From NCBI GenBank assembly GCA_022414725.1, contig CM039462.1, forward strand, positions 130,404,262-130,468,261: a stretch of 64,000 nucleotides of DNA. Reading direction: 5' to 3'. The stretch comes from Microglena sp. YARC. Lineage: Eukaryota > Chlorophyta > Chlorophyceae > Chlamydomonadales > Chlamydomonadaceae. Positions 40,261 to 51,619 of the stretch are shown here, piece after piece. How positions within the stretch are numbered: position 1 is the stretch's first letter; every line of letters begins with the position of its first letter. A program made the position numbers and the translations under genes. Under the pieces are notes generated by a model that saw only the letters and a list, made by a program, of their open reading frames with translations, was not told the DNA's origin and ran no database searches.

Positions 40261-40639
40261 AATAATTGGCACAGAAGAAGGGAACCACTGCAAAGATATT
40301 CGCAATTCCACATCCAGACTTCTTCATCTCAGGAAACCAATGCGCACCCAGTCGCGATTTGTTCGTCTGTTACCAATACTTGTCTGTAGTACTGCGATGG
40401 AGAGGCTTGTTCAGAATGGTCAGACCATATCATGAAAGATGAAGGCTGCTGTGGAAGGTCTGATGCCCTTAAATTGCGACTATCTCCGACCTCGCTTATC
40501 AATTCTACCATGCGCTATTTCACATATTCCTTCGTGCCGGTCCAATCGTTTCGGACGATGCCAGCGTCATCTAGTAACACCTGGTTGTGAACTCGTGGCA
40601 ATTGAAACACGTGGCAGTTACTTGACAGGAGGGACAATG

Positions 40640-41200
40640 CTATAACCTAGATTCGAGAAAGGAGAAGGAAAAAAAGAGTGAACAAAGAGTAAAGTAAAAA
40701 GAAAGACGAGGAACCCCAAACATGTAGCTTAGCTAAATAGCTTACCTAAAAAGCTTAGCTAAATAGCTAAAAAGCAGTACGCCAATTCGGCGTGATTAAG
40801 GAAGCTGTCCAAAGGGGGTCCTCGGACAACACCATCAAACCGGAGGGGTGGCTAGGGGGGGCGGTACCCCCCACGATAGCCGGTGGCGGAAGAAGGAGTG
40901 TGGGACGAGTGTGTAGCAGATTCCATGCGCCAGCGGGTACACACAATGGTATGTGCGTATCGGACGGCATGCAGGTGGATGGAGTTGAGGAGGCGGGTGG
41001 TGTCAGTAGGATGGATACCGAGAGAAGAAAAAATGGGAAGAAGGGAGGCGAAGAGGGTACCGAAGGAGCCGAGGATGATGGGGTCCGGGGAGATGACCCA
41101 GCACGGATTTGAATTCTTCCCCTTTCCGTACCAAGTTCCGCTTTACCCCTGATGTACACATATTCGGCCTGGAAAAAAAATGAGACGCCGGTCCCTGCGG
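40640..41200. other. Gene-free stretch with AGCTTA repeats and GA-rich DNA
   Basis: Short AGCTTAGCTAAATAGCTTA repeats (40,726-40,775) are followed by G/A-rich DNA with open frames on both strands and no recognisable protein. Upstream of the small gene a (CTTTCA)n-like stretch appears at 41,235-41,255. Confidence 0.5.
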
Positions 41201-41281
41201 CTAAGAATTATAGCCACGCCGACCGCCGTATTCACTTTCACTTTCACTTCACTCTTCCGATTCTTTTGCAAGCATAGCGCG

Positions 41282-41656
41282 ATGATTTCTGGGACCAGGC
41301 TGCTCCTCGCATGCGGCCCCTACGCTCGTCTGCCGACCGCCAAGGCCGCTCTATCCTCTACCCATGCATTACTCGCGTTGGCAAGCCTGCCACCAGGTCC
41401 AACGTGGAAGGAGATGAGTGTCCAGACGCAGCGGGTCTCTGCATGGGGCGATGCAACCAATCCCAGCTGCCTAGGAAGCTCCAGAAGCTTCGCAAGCTCC
41501 TCCAAACCAGTCGATGTGGACCCAGTCAAAGAGATCCTGCAGGGACAGACTGCGCCCGAGTTGGGGGAGATAATTCAGCAGAAGATTGAAATGGGGCCAG
41601 ATCTAGCAGAAGCTGCTGGGGAGGGAAAGGGAGAGAAGGAACAGGAGACGGTGCAT
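41282..41656 (+). CDS. Small organelle-targeted-like protein (unit A paralogue)
   Basis: Same 125-codon architecture as the gene at 6,386: GCGCGATGATTTCTGG start, an Arg/Ala/Leu/Ser-rich leader, SSRSFASSSKPVDVDP, PELGEIIQQKIEMGPDLA, an acidic tail, then a GTGAGT donor. Substitutions relative to the 6.4-kb copy are mostly conservative, and the open frame has survived, which suggests past selection. Homology between the loci runs from just upstream of the ATG past the intron into the hAT element, so they arose by duplication of about 1 kb or more of genomic DNA. Function unknown. Confidence 0.6.
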
Positions 41657-41789
41657 GTGAGTTTGAACTAGATAACTCAGCATTTGTGTAGCATGGGGTA
41701 GCATGGAGTCCTGTTTTTTTTGTTTGATTCGTGGTGGGGGTGGGGTGGGGGTGGGGGGTACTACTGCGCGAGTGCTAACGTACTTTTAG

Positions 41790-41816
41790 AGCCCATGCAC
41801 GTATCCACAGCTCTAA
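41790..41816 (+). CDS. Terminal exon of the unit A small gene (candidate)
   Basis: After GTGCTAACGTACTTTTAG (AG at 41,788-41,789) the phase-0 continuation is SPCTYPQL and stop. The implied 133-nt intron (41,657-41,789) has a consensus branch motif TGCTAAC eight bases from the T-rich acceptor, as in the 6.4-kb copy. Confidence 0.4.
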   Translation, partial: SPCTYPQL

Positions 41817-42250
41817 CAATGCATGTGGTAAACAAGCGGACCCGGACAAGTCTTTAAACTGTCTAATTTGTTTAGTGTGCTCCCTGATTTCCGTGGGTAG
41901 CGGAAGGGGGGGGGGGGGGACTTGGAATTGGAATATGGTGAGCAGCCCAGAGTGGTTACAAAAACATGTAACTTACAAGTCAAAAATGCTGAGCAACAAC
42001 ACACTGAATGGGGCATTTCTGACTAGTTTAGCAGGACCAATGCGTCGCCATGTAGCGACGGAATGGCAGCATAGCACAAAATGAAAGTGGCGTTGGGTCA
42101 TAAAAAAATCACCATGCAACTTCAATTGATGTGCTTGGAGGGGCTGAGTGCATGACACCACTGTTTCGTTTTTGGTCTGTGCGTAGCAGCTTGTAGACAG
42201 CTCCTTTCACTCACCCTTCGGCCAAATCTAAAGCTAGCTAGTGTGTCTGC

Positions 42251-42330
42251 CAGGGTACTACATTTGTCAAATCGGCCAGCGCTTAAAGCGCACAAACGCC
42301 AGATTGTTCAGCGCTTTCTAGCACAAAAAC
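42251..42330 (+). mobile_element. hAT MITE fragment cut by the duplication breakpoint
   Basis: The left 80 bp of the 7.4-kb-type MITE (CAGGGTACTACATTTGTC...) are followed abruptly by AATCTCGATCG of unit B. The same junction occurs at 48,598-48,679. Confidence 0.85.
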
Positions 42331-44051
42331 AATCTCGATCGACGGGTCGCTGCGGAGCGCTGCGGAGCCTCGAAGTCGCTTGCTTCACAGCACGGTTTGT
42401 GCTGGGGAGCAAGGCCCGAAAATAGCTCGTCTGTCACCCAAAACAAAAAGTACTCTAACATTACAATATTACAGCCCAGTGAGATGTTCTGCCAAGAGAT
42501 GAACTGCAGTACTGATGTACATTGTGTTACCAAACTGCGAGATTGAAAAACAAGTGACCACTTGCTGAGCGCAGCTTTCTTACCAGAATTGCTGAGCGCA
42601 ACTATAAGAGCAGAATTGCTGAGCGCAACTATAAGAGCAGAATTGCTGAGCGCATCTACCTGAGCAGAAATGCAAAGCGCAAGAACCTCAGCAGAATTGC
42701 TGAGCGCATCTACCTGAGCAGAAGGCCTGAGTGCAAGAACCATCGCAGAATGGCGAGCGCAAGAACCTCAGCAGAATGGCAGAGCGCATCGAACTTAGCA
42801 CAATTGCTGAGCGCAAGAACCATAGCAGAATTGCTGAGCGCAAGAACCTCAGCAGAATGGCAGAGCGCGACTAACTTAGTTGAATCGCAAAGCAATTCCC
42901 ATTAGCAGGAATACAGGCATGCAAGCCGTCAGATTATCCATCCATCGATTGAACGCGCCACCGAGGCTACCAAAGCCACCAAGGCAAGGCGTACTGATTT
43001 GTCTCCATGTACTACCCGTACTTTTGTACCCCGTAACCTGTCTCTAAGTTGTTCGACCGCTCTATTGAAAAACAAGTTCGGTAACCCAAAAGCTAACCAA
43101 CCCCCAAACCCAAACGTCCCCCCACCCCCCCACGTTTGGGTTATGATTATGGTTATGTCCCACACGTGTTGTTCGTTGTTTCTGTTGCGATACATTTTTG
43201 CCCGCATTTCCTTCAGCCGCACTTGTTTTCGCAACCGTCCTCCCTTTCGCGCCATCTGCAATATTCACTGCGCTGTATGGAGGGGTCCGATCAGGAGGGG
43301 CCGCCACCTGCAGGTCTACGCCAGCATGAGGTGCAGCAGTAGCAGCGTGATACGCAGTATGCCGAGACGCAGTTTCCGCCTTCCTCACAGTATCGCCAGA
43401 GCCTGCTTGATTTGAGCGCTCCTGCTGCTGATCGGCGATTCAAACTTTTCAAACTTTTCCTACTAACAAGAAGCTCAAGAATGCCGTATGAACGAAATTC
43501 GCGTGTTTGGGCGGGTTTGGGTTAACCTCGGGTAAACCTCGTCAAACCCCTCTGACGTGGCAGGTTAACCTCAAACCAAACCCAAACCCAAACCTGTCTC
43601 GTCTGTATGACCTCTAATACACGCCCACGTGGAACATTACACAAGTGCCACAGAGTTCAGTGGGATGCATAACAACACTCTCCTACACAAATGACACTTT
43701 TCTGGATTGTTTTAGCTAAGTTTGGCAACGGTTGCCTAAATCAGTTGTCCCCTATTAGGGCTAATTTAGCTAATAGCCCTATTAGAGCTAATTTTGTCCG
43801 ATGTTGGCACTAAACGTGGTGTCAAGTAGACTTTAACATGTAATGTAATGTAATGTAATGTAATGTAATGTAATGTAATGTAATGTAGCGTAATGTAACG
43901 TAATGTAATGTAATGTAATGTAATGTAATGTAATGTAATGTAACTTCGAAGCTTACACATTTCCAAATCATCGTGTGTTGGACTACACAGACACAAGCGC
44001 CTTGATGTCATCTTACGCAAGATGTCATTAAAGGCACTCGTGTCTGTGTAA

Positions 44052-45231
44052 CAGGGTACTACTTATGGCCAAATTGACCAGCGTTTAAGCGCACAGCTCC
44101 AAAATAAAACTGCGCGGTGAGCTCACAGCCCCCCAAAACTACAGCGCGGTGAAAAAAAAGCGCTCCTCAAAAAAGTTAGTGTTCAAATTCGACGGCCTGA
44201 GAGTCCCCCTACCTGGCAGCTTCCATGGCGATAACCGATGGTCATTGGCTGTCACACAATTTAAATCTCAGAGGGCAATCCAGCCCTTGAGTCACTCACA
44301 GCTTGTTTCCAACCAGTTGGAGGTCCCGGTTGAGCGGCGGTTAAATTTCGTTATTTTCGGCGCTAACCGGTGTTTGGTCGGAAACACAAAAAAAGTTGAG
44401 GTCCCGGTTAAAGACCAACTGCCCCGGTTAGTGCAACGGCGCCCCCCCCCGCCGTTGAAGAAAGTTGAGAGGGCGGTTAAAAGTCGGTTGTTGCATTAGA
44501 TCTGGTGACGTCACGAAAATTGCGCGCGCCTCTTTAAAAATCATGCTGCTTTGGAGTGCCGCATCCTTTCTTTCTTTTTCGGACACTCATCATTGATCGC
44601 ACGTTTTCACCAAGATGGATTCGCAGCAGCAGGGGCACCGTCCCTGCCACGCAAATTTTCGACTGATCTTCCTGAGGGGCAGGCGCAGATGCGTGTTCTA
44701 GATCTGGACCCGCGCAGCAGGAAGAACTACGCCAATTTTGAGGTGCATCGGCTGCAACAGCTGCAACAGCAGCAACAGCAGCAGCATCAGCAAGGAGCGG
44801 GATAAACGCTGAAATCAGCGTCTGGATAGCGAGGAAGTGCTGCGCTGCGCATTTGACACGTTGATCCATTTTGAGATGACCTGGCCAGATGCAAAAGACT
44901 GCTCAACTGGTGGAAATATTTCCAACCAGTTAAGGTCCGGTTAGAGGTCGAGTCTAAACCCTCCGAAACACAATCCTTAACCGGACCTCCAACTGGTTGG
45001 AAACAAGCTGTCAATGACTCACACTCAAAAAAATGAGAAAGCGCACGTGAGGAAGCGGTTTCTGCGCTTTTCTGCGCTTTCTCTGAGTGAGTGAAAATAG
45101 GAAAGCGCTGTGATATTCAAAAAAGCAGCGCGCTCCGCGCACAGGGGTTGATAAAAACTGCGCGAAACGCGCATATGGGCTCAAAAAGGCAGCGCGGGCC
45201 GCGCGCGCCGCGCGCGCTTAGTAGTACCCTG
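44052..45231 (+). mobile_element. Long hAT-type element, unit B copy
   Basis: Duplicate of 37,766-38,936 including the nested TIR element and the poly-Gln ORF, the latter frameshifted by an extra G near 44,635. Confidence 0.85.
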
Positions 45232-47592
45232 CTGTGTAGTGAGAATCTTGGCAAGTACTAAGTCCCGTCCGTGTGCTGTGGCATTAGGGGATCGCTAGGT
45301 AATCATTGCTTTCACTCCTGGAACATGCATTATTGTTGGACCACACAGACACGAGTGCCTTAATGACATCTTGCGCAAGATGTCATTCAAGGCACTCGTG
45401 TCCTAGTCCAACACCGAGAGGCTATCTTTTAGCCTAGAATGGCATGTACCGGTAATAAAATTCAGACCCACGCGTTCACCACTATAGTAGAAGGCTGAGG
45501 TTCGGCGAAAAACAGGGAAGTAGATATGCCTCAAGCCAACTGACTGCCAATGGCAATAGCCCTTCCAAGGCCTTCCTGTCAAGAAAGTGCCACGCGTTGA
45601 GTGATAAGTGTGACTGGGGTTTAGAAGATGACGCTGGCACATCCGAAACCAGTGGACCGGCAGAGCGAATCTATGAAGTCCTAGATACTGCATGGCGCAT
45701 GCAACCTGCAGGCGCAGGCTCCTGCTGAAAAGAAGAGAGCGAAGGGGGAGATGGTCGCAACCTCGGAACTTCATTTTTGGTATGCACAATCATGCAAACA
45801 GCTGCCTTTCTTTCTTGCATGAATCTTTTGCTCGAGCTCTCGAATATTTGCTGGAGGTACCGGAGCCGTCTTCAATTTATGAAATCTTAGCTGCCGCATG
45901 GCGCATGCTACTTGCAGGCGCAGGCGCTTGGGCAGCGAGAGGGGAGATAGTCGCAAAACATCGGAACTTGATAATTTGTTTCAATCATGCGAACAGCTTT
46001 CTTTCTTTCTTGCAAAACTCTGCTGCTCAAGCCCCGTTTCGTGGCAGAGTTCCTGGAGCTTCGTTCGCAGCCATGTCATCGTTGTTATCCAAGCTGCCGC
46101 ATGGCGCATGCTAGCTGCAGGCGCAAACGCTTTCAGACGTGGAGACATACTCGTTAACATGGAAGATGCGAGCTGCGGTGGGACGTTCCGTAGTTGTCAG
46201 GTTGCAACTATGTCCCCCCCGCTCACCATATAAAGGCAGCCTTCTTCTATCCATGAAATCGTAGGAACCGCATGGCGCAGGCGCTACCTAAGTAGGGCAA
46301 GGAATGAAGAGTTATTCGCAACAAACAATCACTAGAAAATCATGCGTACTCAGGCCTCGTTTGTTCCCGACTAGCACCCGAAGCATCATTCAGTTAACTT
46401 CATGAAGGATGCAGGCTGCTGATAAACGACATTGGACAAGTTGCGACTATCCTATCCTCCATCAGTCGTAATATCTTCCATGCGCTTGGCCCTGTACCAT
46501 CAGGACTATTTATATCCATGAAGGAACAAGACCCGCATGGCGCATGCGAATTGCAGGAATAATTGGCACAGAAGAAGGGAACCACTGCAAAAAGATATTC
46601 GCAATTCCACATCCAGACTTCTTCATCTCAGGAAACCAATGCGGCACCCAGTCGCGATTTGTTCGTCTGTTACCAATACTTGTCTGTAGTACTGCGATGG
46701 AGAGGCTTGTTTCAGAATGGTCAGACCATATCATGAAAGATGAAGGCTGCTGTGGAAGGTCTGATGCCCTTAAATTGCGACTATCTCCGACCTCGCTTAT
46801 CAATTCTACCATGCGCTATTTCACATATTCCTCGTGCCGGTCCAATCGTTTCGGACGATGCCAGCCGTCATCTAGTAACACCTGGTTCGTGACTCGTGGC
46901 AATTGAAACACGTGGCAGTTACTTGACAGGAGGGCAATGCTAATAACCTAGATTCGAGAAAGGAGAAGGAAAAAAAGAGTGAAACAAAGAGTAAAGTAAA
47001 AAGAAAGACGAGGACCCCAAACATGTAGCTTAGCTAAATAGCTTACCTAAAAAGCTTAGCTAAATAGCTAAAAAGCAGTACGCCAATTCGGCGTGATTAA
47101 GGAAGCTGTCCAAAGGGGTCCTCGGACAACACCATCAACCGGGAGGGGTGGCTAGGGGGGCGGTACCCCCCACGATAGCGGTGGCTGGAAGAAGGAGTGT
47201 GGGACGAGTGTTGTAGCCAGATTCCATGCGCCAGCGGGTACACAACAATGGTATGTGCGTATCGGACGGCATGCAGGTGGATGGAGTTGAGGAGGCGGGT
47301 GGTGTCAGTAGGATGGATACAGAGAGAAGAAAAAATTGGGAAGAAGGGAGGCGAAGAGGGTACCCGAAGGAGCCGAGGATGATGGGGTCCGGGGAGATGA
47401 CTCAGCACGGATTTGAATTCTTCCCGCTTTCCGTACCAAGTTCCGCTTTACCCCTGATGTACACATATTCGGCCCTCTGGAAAAAAAATGAGGGACGCCG
47501 GTCCCTGCGGCTAAGAATTATAGCCACGCCGACCGCCGTATTCACTTTCACTTTCACTTCACTCTTCCGATTCTTTTTGCAAGCATAGCGCG

Positions 47593-47982
47593 ATGATTTC
47601 TGGGACCAGGCTGCTCCTCGCATGCGGCCCCTACGCTCGTCTGCCGACCGCCAAGGCCGCTCTATCCTCTACCCATGCATTACTCGCGTTGGCAAGCCTA
47701 GCCACCAGGTCCAAACGTGGAAGGAGATGAGTGTCCAGACGCAGCGGGTCTCTGCATGGGGCGATGCAACCAATCCCAGCTGCTAGGAAGCTCCAGAAGC
47801 TTCGCAAGCTCCTCCAAAGCCAGTCGATGTGGACCAGTCAAAGAGATCCTGCAGGGACAGACTGCGCAGAGTTGGGGGAGATAATCAGCAGAAGATTGAA
47901 ATGGGGCCAGATCTAGCAGAAGCTGCTGGGGGAGGGAAAGGGAGAGAAGGAACAGGAGACGGTGCATGTGAGTTTGAACTAG
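47593..47982 (+). pseudogene. Small gene copy in unit B, frameshifted
   Basis: The start and leader match the 41,282 gene, but single-base insertions (near 47,699 and 47,714) and deletions (near 47,783 and beyond) break the frame. The GTGAGT donor is kept. Given the indel-rich state of this region, the breaks may be sequencing errors rather than mutation. Confidence 0.7.
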
Positions 47983-48679
47983 ATAACTCAGCATTTGTGT
48001 AAGCAGGGTAGCATGGAGTCCTGTTTTTTTTGTTTGATTCGTGTGGGATGGAAAAAATGGGGTGGGGGTGGGGGCAGCGCGGGTACTACTGCGGAGTGCT
48101 AACGTACTTTTAGAGCCCATGCACGTATTTTTTTTTTCCACAGCTCTAACAATGCATGTGGTAAACAAGCGGACCCGGACAAGTCTTTAAAACTGTCTAA
48201 TTTGTTTAGTGTGCTCCCTGATTTCCGGCTGGGTAGCGGAAGGGGGGGGGGGGGGGGGGGGACTTGGAATTGGAATATGGGTGAGCAGCCCCAGAGTGGT
48301 TACAAAAACATGTAACTTACAAGTCAAAAATGCTGAGCAACAACACACTGAATGGGGCATTTCTGACTAGTTTAGCAGGACCAATGCGTCGCCATGTAGC
48401 GACGGAATTGGCAGCATAGCACAAAATGAAAGTGGCGTTGGGTCATAAAAAAATCACCATGCAACTTCAATTGATGTGCTTGGGAGGCCGCTTGAGTGCA
48501 TGACACCACTGTTTCGTTTTGGTCTGTGCGTAGCAGCTTGATAGACAGCTCCTTTCACTCACCTTCGGCCAAATCTAAAGCTAGCTAGTGTGTCTGCCAG
48601 GGTACTACATTTGTCAAATCGGCCAGCGCTTAAAACGCGCACAAACGCCCAGATTGTTCAGCGCTTTCTAGCAAAAAAC

Positions 48680-50500
48680 AATCTCGATCGACGGGTCGCT
48701 GCGGAGCGCTGCGGAGCCTCGAAGTCGCTTGCTTCACAGCACGGTTTGTTGCTGGGGAGCAAGGCCCGAAAAATAGCTCGTCTGTCACCCAAAACAAAAA
48801 GTACTCTAACATTACAATATTACAGCCCAGTGAGATGTTCTGCCAAGAGATGAACTGCAGTACTGATGTACATTGTGTTACCAAACTGCGAGATTGAAAA
48901 ACAAGTGACCACTTGCTGAGCGCAGCTTTCTTACCAGAATTGCTGAGCGCAACTATAAGAGCAGAAATTGTTTGTTACTGAGCGCAACTATATAGAGCAG
49001 AATTGCTGAGCGCATCTACCTGAGCAGAAATGCAAAGCGCAAGACCTCAGCAGAATTGCTGAGCGGCATCTACCTGAGCAGAAGGCCTGAGTGCAAGAAC
49101 CATCGCAGAATGGCCGAGCGCAAGAACCTCAGCAGAATGGCAGAGCGCATCGAATTAGCACAATTGCTGAGCGCAAGAACCATAGCAGAATTGCTGAGCG
49201 CAAGAACCTCAGCAGAATGGCAGAGCCGGACTAACTTAGTTGAATCGCAAAGCAATTCCCATTAGGCAGGAATTGCAGGCATGCAAAGCCGTCAGATTAT
49301 CCATCATCGACCTTGAACGCGCCACCGAGGCTACCAAAAGCCACCAAGGCAAGGCGTACTGATTTGTTCTCCATGTACTACCCGTACTTTTGTACCCCGT
49401 AACCTGTTCTAAGTTGTTCGACCGCTCTATTGAAAAAAAACAAGTTATTTACCAAAAGCTAACCAACCCCCAAAACCCAAACGTCCCCCCACCCCCCACG
49501 TTTGGGTTATGATTATGGTTATGTCCCACACGTGTTGTTCGTGTTTTTCTGTTGCGATACATTTTGCCGCATTTCCTTCAGCCGCACTTGTTTTCGCAAC
49601 CGTCCTCCTTCGCGCCATCTGGCAATATTCACTGCGCTGTATGGAGGGTCCGATCAAGCAGAGGGGCCGCCAACCTGCAGGTCTACGCCAGCATGAGGTG
49701 CAGCAGTAGCAGCGTGATACGCAGTATGCCGAGACGCAGTTTCCGCTTCCTCACAGTATCGCCAGAGCCTGCTTGATTGAGCGCTCCTGCTGCTGATCGG
49801 CGATTCAAACTTTTCAAACTTTTCCTACTAACAGAAGCTCAAGAATGCCCGTATGAACGAAATTCGCGTGTTTGGGCGGGTTTGGGTTAACCCTCGGGGT
49901 AACCTCGTCAAACCCCTCTGACCACAGAGTTCAGTGGGATGCATAACAACACTCTCCTACACAAATGACACTTTTCTGGATTGTTTTAGCTAAGTTTGGC
50001 AACGTTGCCTAAATCAGTTGTCCCCCTATTAGGGCTAATTTAGCTAATAAGCCTTATTAGAGCTAATTTTGTCCGATGTTGGCACTAAACGTGGTGTCAA
50101 GTATACTTTAACATGCTAAATGTAATTATGTTAATGTAATGTAATGTAATGTAGCGTAATGTAACGTAATGTAATGTAATGTAATGTAATGTAATGAAGT
50201 AATGTATAATGTAACTTCGAAGCTTACACATTTCCAAATCATCGTGTGTTGGACTACACAGAACAAGCGCGCTTGATGTCATCTTAACGCAAAATGTCAT
50301 TAAAGGCCCACTCGTGTCTGTTGTTGTAACAGCGGTACTACTTATGGCCAAATTGACCAGCGTTTTAAACGCGCACAGCTTCCAAATTAAAACTGCGCGG
50401 GTGAGCTCACAGCCCCCCAAAACTACAGCGCGTTTGAAAAAAAAGCGCTCCTCCCAAAAAAGTTAGTGTTCAAATCGACGCGCCTCATATCTCTCTCTTT
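48680..50500. repeat. Tandem duplication unit C, cut by the gap
   Basis: Segment X again (48,680 to about 50,113), with a deletion of roughly 70 bp near 49,921 relative to A and B, then (TGTAA)n, a palindrome and the first ~170 bp of the hAT element (from 50,330) before the N run. Confidence 0.88.
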
Positions 50501-51500
50501 NNNNNNNNNNNNNNNNNNNNNNNNNNNNNNNNNNNNNNNNNNNNNNNNNNNNNNNNNNNNNNNNNNNNNNNNNNNNNNNNNNNNNNNNNNNNNNNNNNNN
50601 NNNNNNNNNNNNNNNNNNNNNNNNNNNNNNNNNNNNNNNNNNNNNNNNNNNNNNNNNNNNNNNNNNNNNNNNNNNNNNNNNNNNNNNNNNNNNNNNNNNN
50701 NNNNNNNNNNNNNNNNNNNNNNNNNNNNNNNNNNNNNNNNNNNNNNNNNNNNNNNNNNNNNNNNNNNNNNNNNNNNNNNNNNNNNNNNNNNNNNNNNNNN
50801 NNNNNNNNNNNNNNNNNNNNNNNNNNNNNNNNNNNNNNNNNNNNNNNNNNNNNNNNNNNNNNNNNNNNNNNNNNNNNNNNNNNNNNNNNNNNNNNNNNNN
50901 NNNNNNNNNNNNNNNNNNNNNNNNNNNNNNNNNNNNNNNNNNNNNNNNNNNNNNNNNNNNNNNNNNNNNNNNNNNNNNNNNNNNNNNNNNNNNNNNNNNN
51001 NNNNNNNNNNNNNNNNNNNNNNNNNNNNNNNNNNNNNNNNNNNNNNNNNNNNNNNNNNNNNNNNNNNNNNNNNNNNNNNNNNNNNNNNNNNNNNNNNNNN
51101 NNNNNNNNNNNNNNNNNNNNNNNNNNNNNNNNNNNNNNNNNNNNNNNNNNNNNNNNNNNNNNNNNNNNNNNNNNNNNNNNNNNNNNNNNNNNNNNNNNNN
51201 NNNNNNNNNNNNNNNNNNNNNNNNNNNNNNNNNNNNNNNNNNNNNNNNNNNNNNNNNNNNNNNNNNNNNNNNNNNNNNNNNNNNNNNNNNNNNNNNNNNN
51301 NNNNNNNNNNNNNNNNNNNNNNNNNNNNNNNNNNNNNNNNNNNNNNNNNNNNNNNNNNNNNNNNNNNNNNNNNNNNNNNNNNNNNNNNNNNNNNNNNNNN
51401 NNNNNNNNNNNNNNNNNNNNNNNNNNNNNNNNNNNNNNNNNNNNNNNNNNNNNNNNNNNNNNNNNNNNNNNNNNNNNNNNNNNNNNNNNNNNNNNNNNNN
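50501..51500. other. Assembly gap (1,000 N)
   Basis: Exactly 1,000 N, a conventional placeholder length. The frame that appears to read across it is meaningless. The true distance between unit C and the satellite is unknown. Confidence 1.
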
Positions 51501-51619
51501 GAGTTGTGGTTATGTAGTGTTTATGACTGGAGGGCCCATACTATTGCAGTTCAAGCTCAAGACTGTGGGAGAAAGTGCTGTGTGTGTAGATCGTTATTCT
51601 GACGATGTTTTGTGTTTGT

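Larger units (their letters stand above)
31192..42330. repeat. Tandem duplication unit A (carries LINE insertion)
   Basis: Unit A runs from AATCTCGATCGACGGG to a truncated hAT element, where AATCTCGATCG begins again as unit B (42,331) and, 6,349 bp later, unit C (48,680). After subtracting the LINE-containing insertion, A is about 6.3 kb and nearly identical to B. The breakpoints share only CAATCTCG context, so the duplication looks non-homologous at its origin. Confidence 0.9.
42331..48679. repeat. Tandem duplication unit B
   Basis: Contains, in order: segment X (42,331-43,839), an uninterrupted (TGTAA)n (43,839-43,941), a fold-back palindrome (43,968-44,050), the hAT element (44,052-45,231), a palindrome (45,335-45,412), the 204-bp repeat, the small gene copy and a MITE fragment. 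It matches unit A closely but with rising numbers of 1-base indels toward the right. Confidence 0.9.

Noticed and set aside
40767..41159. 130-residue minus-strand protein
   Set aside because: Low-complexity Pro/Ser/Leu composition from GA-rich DNA, no domain, and the unit B copy is frameshifted.
50466..51602. 378-residue ORF
   Set aside because: It is read through the 1,000-N gap.
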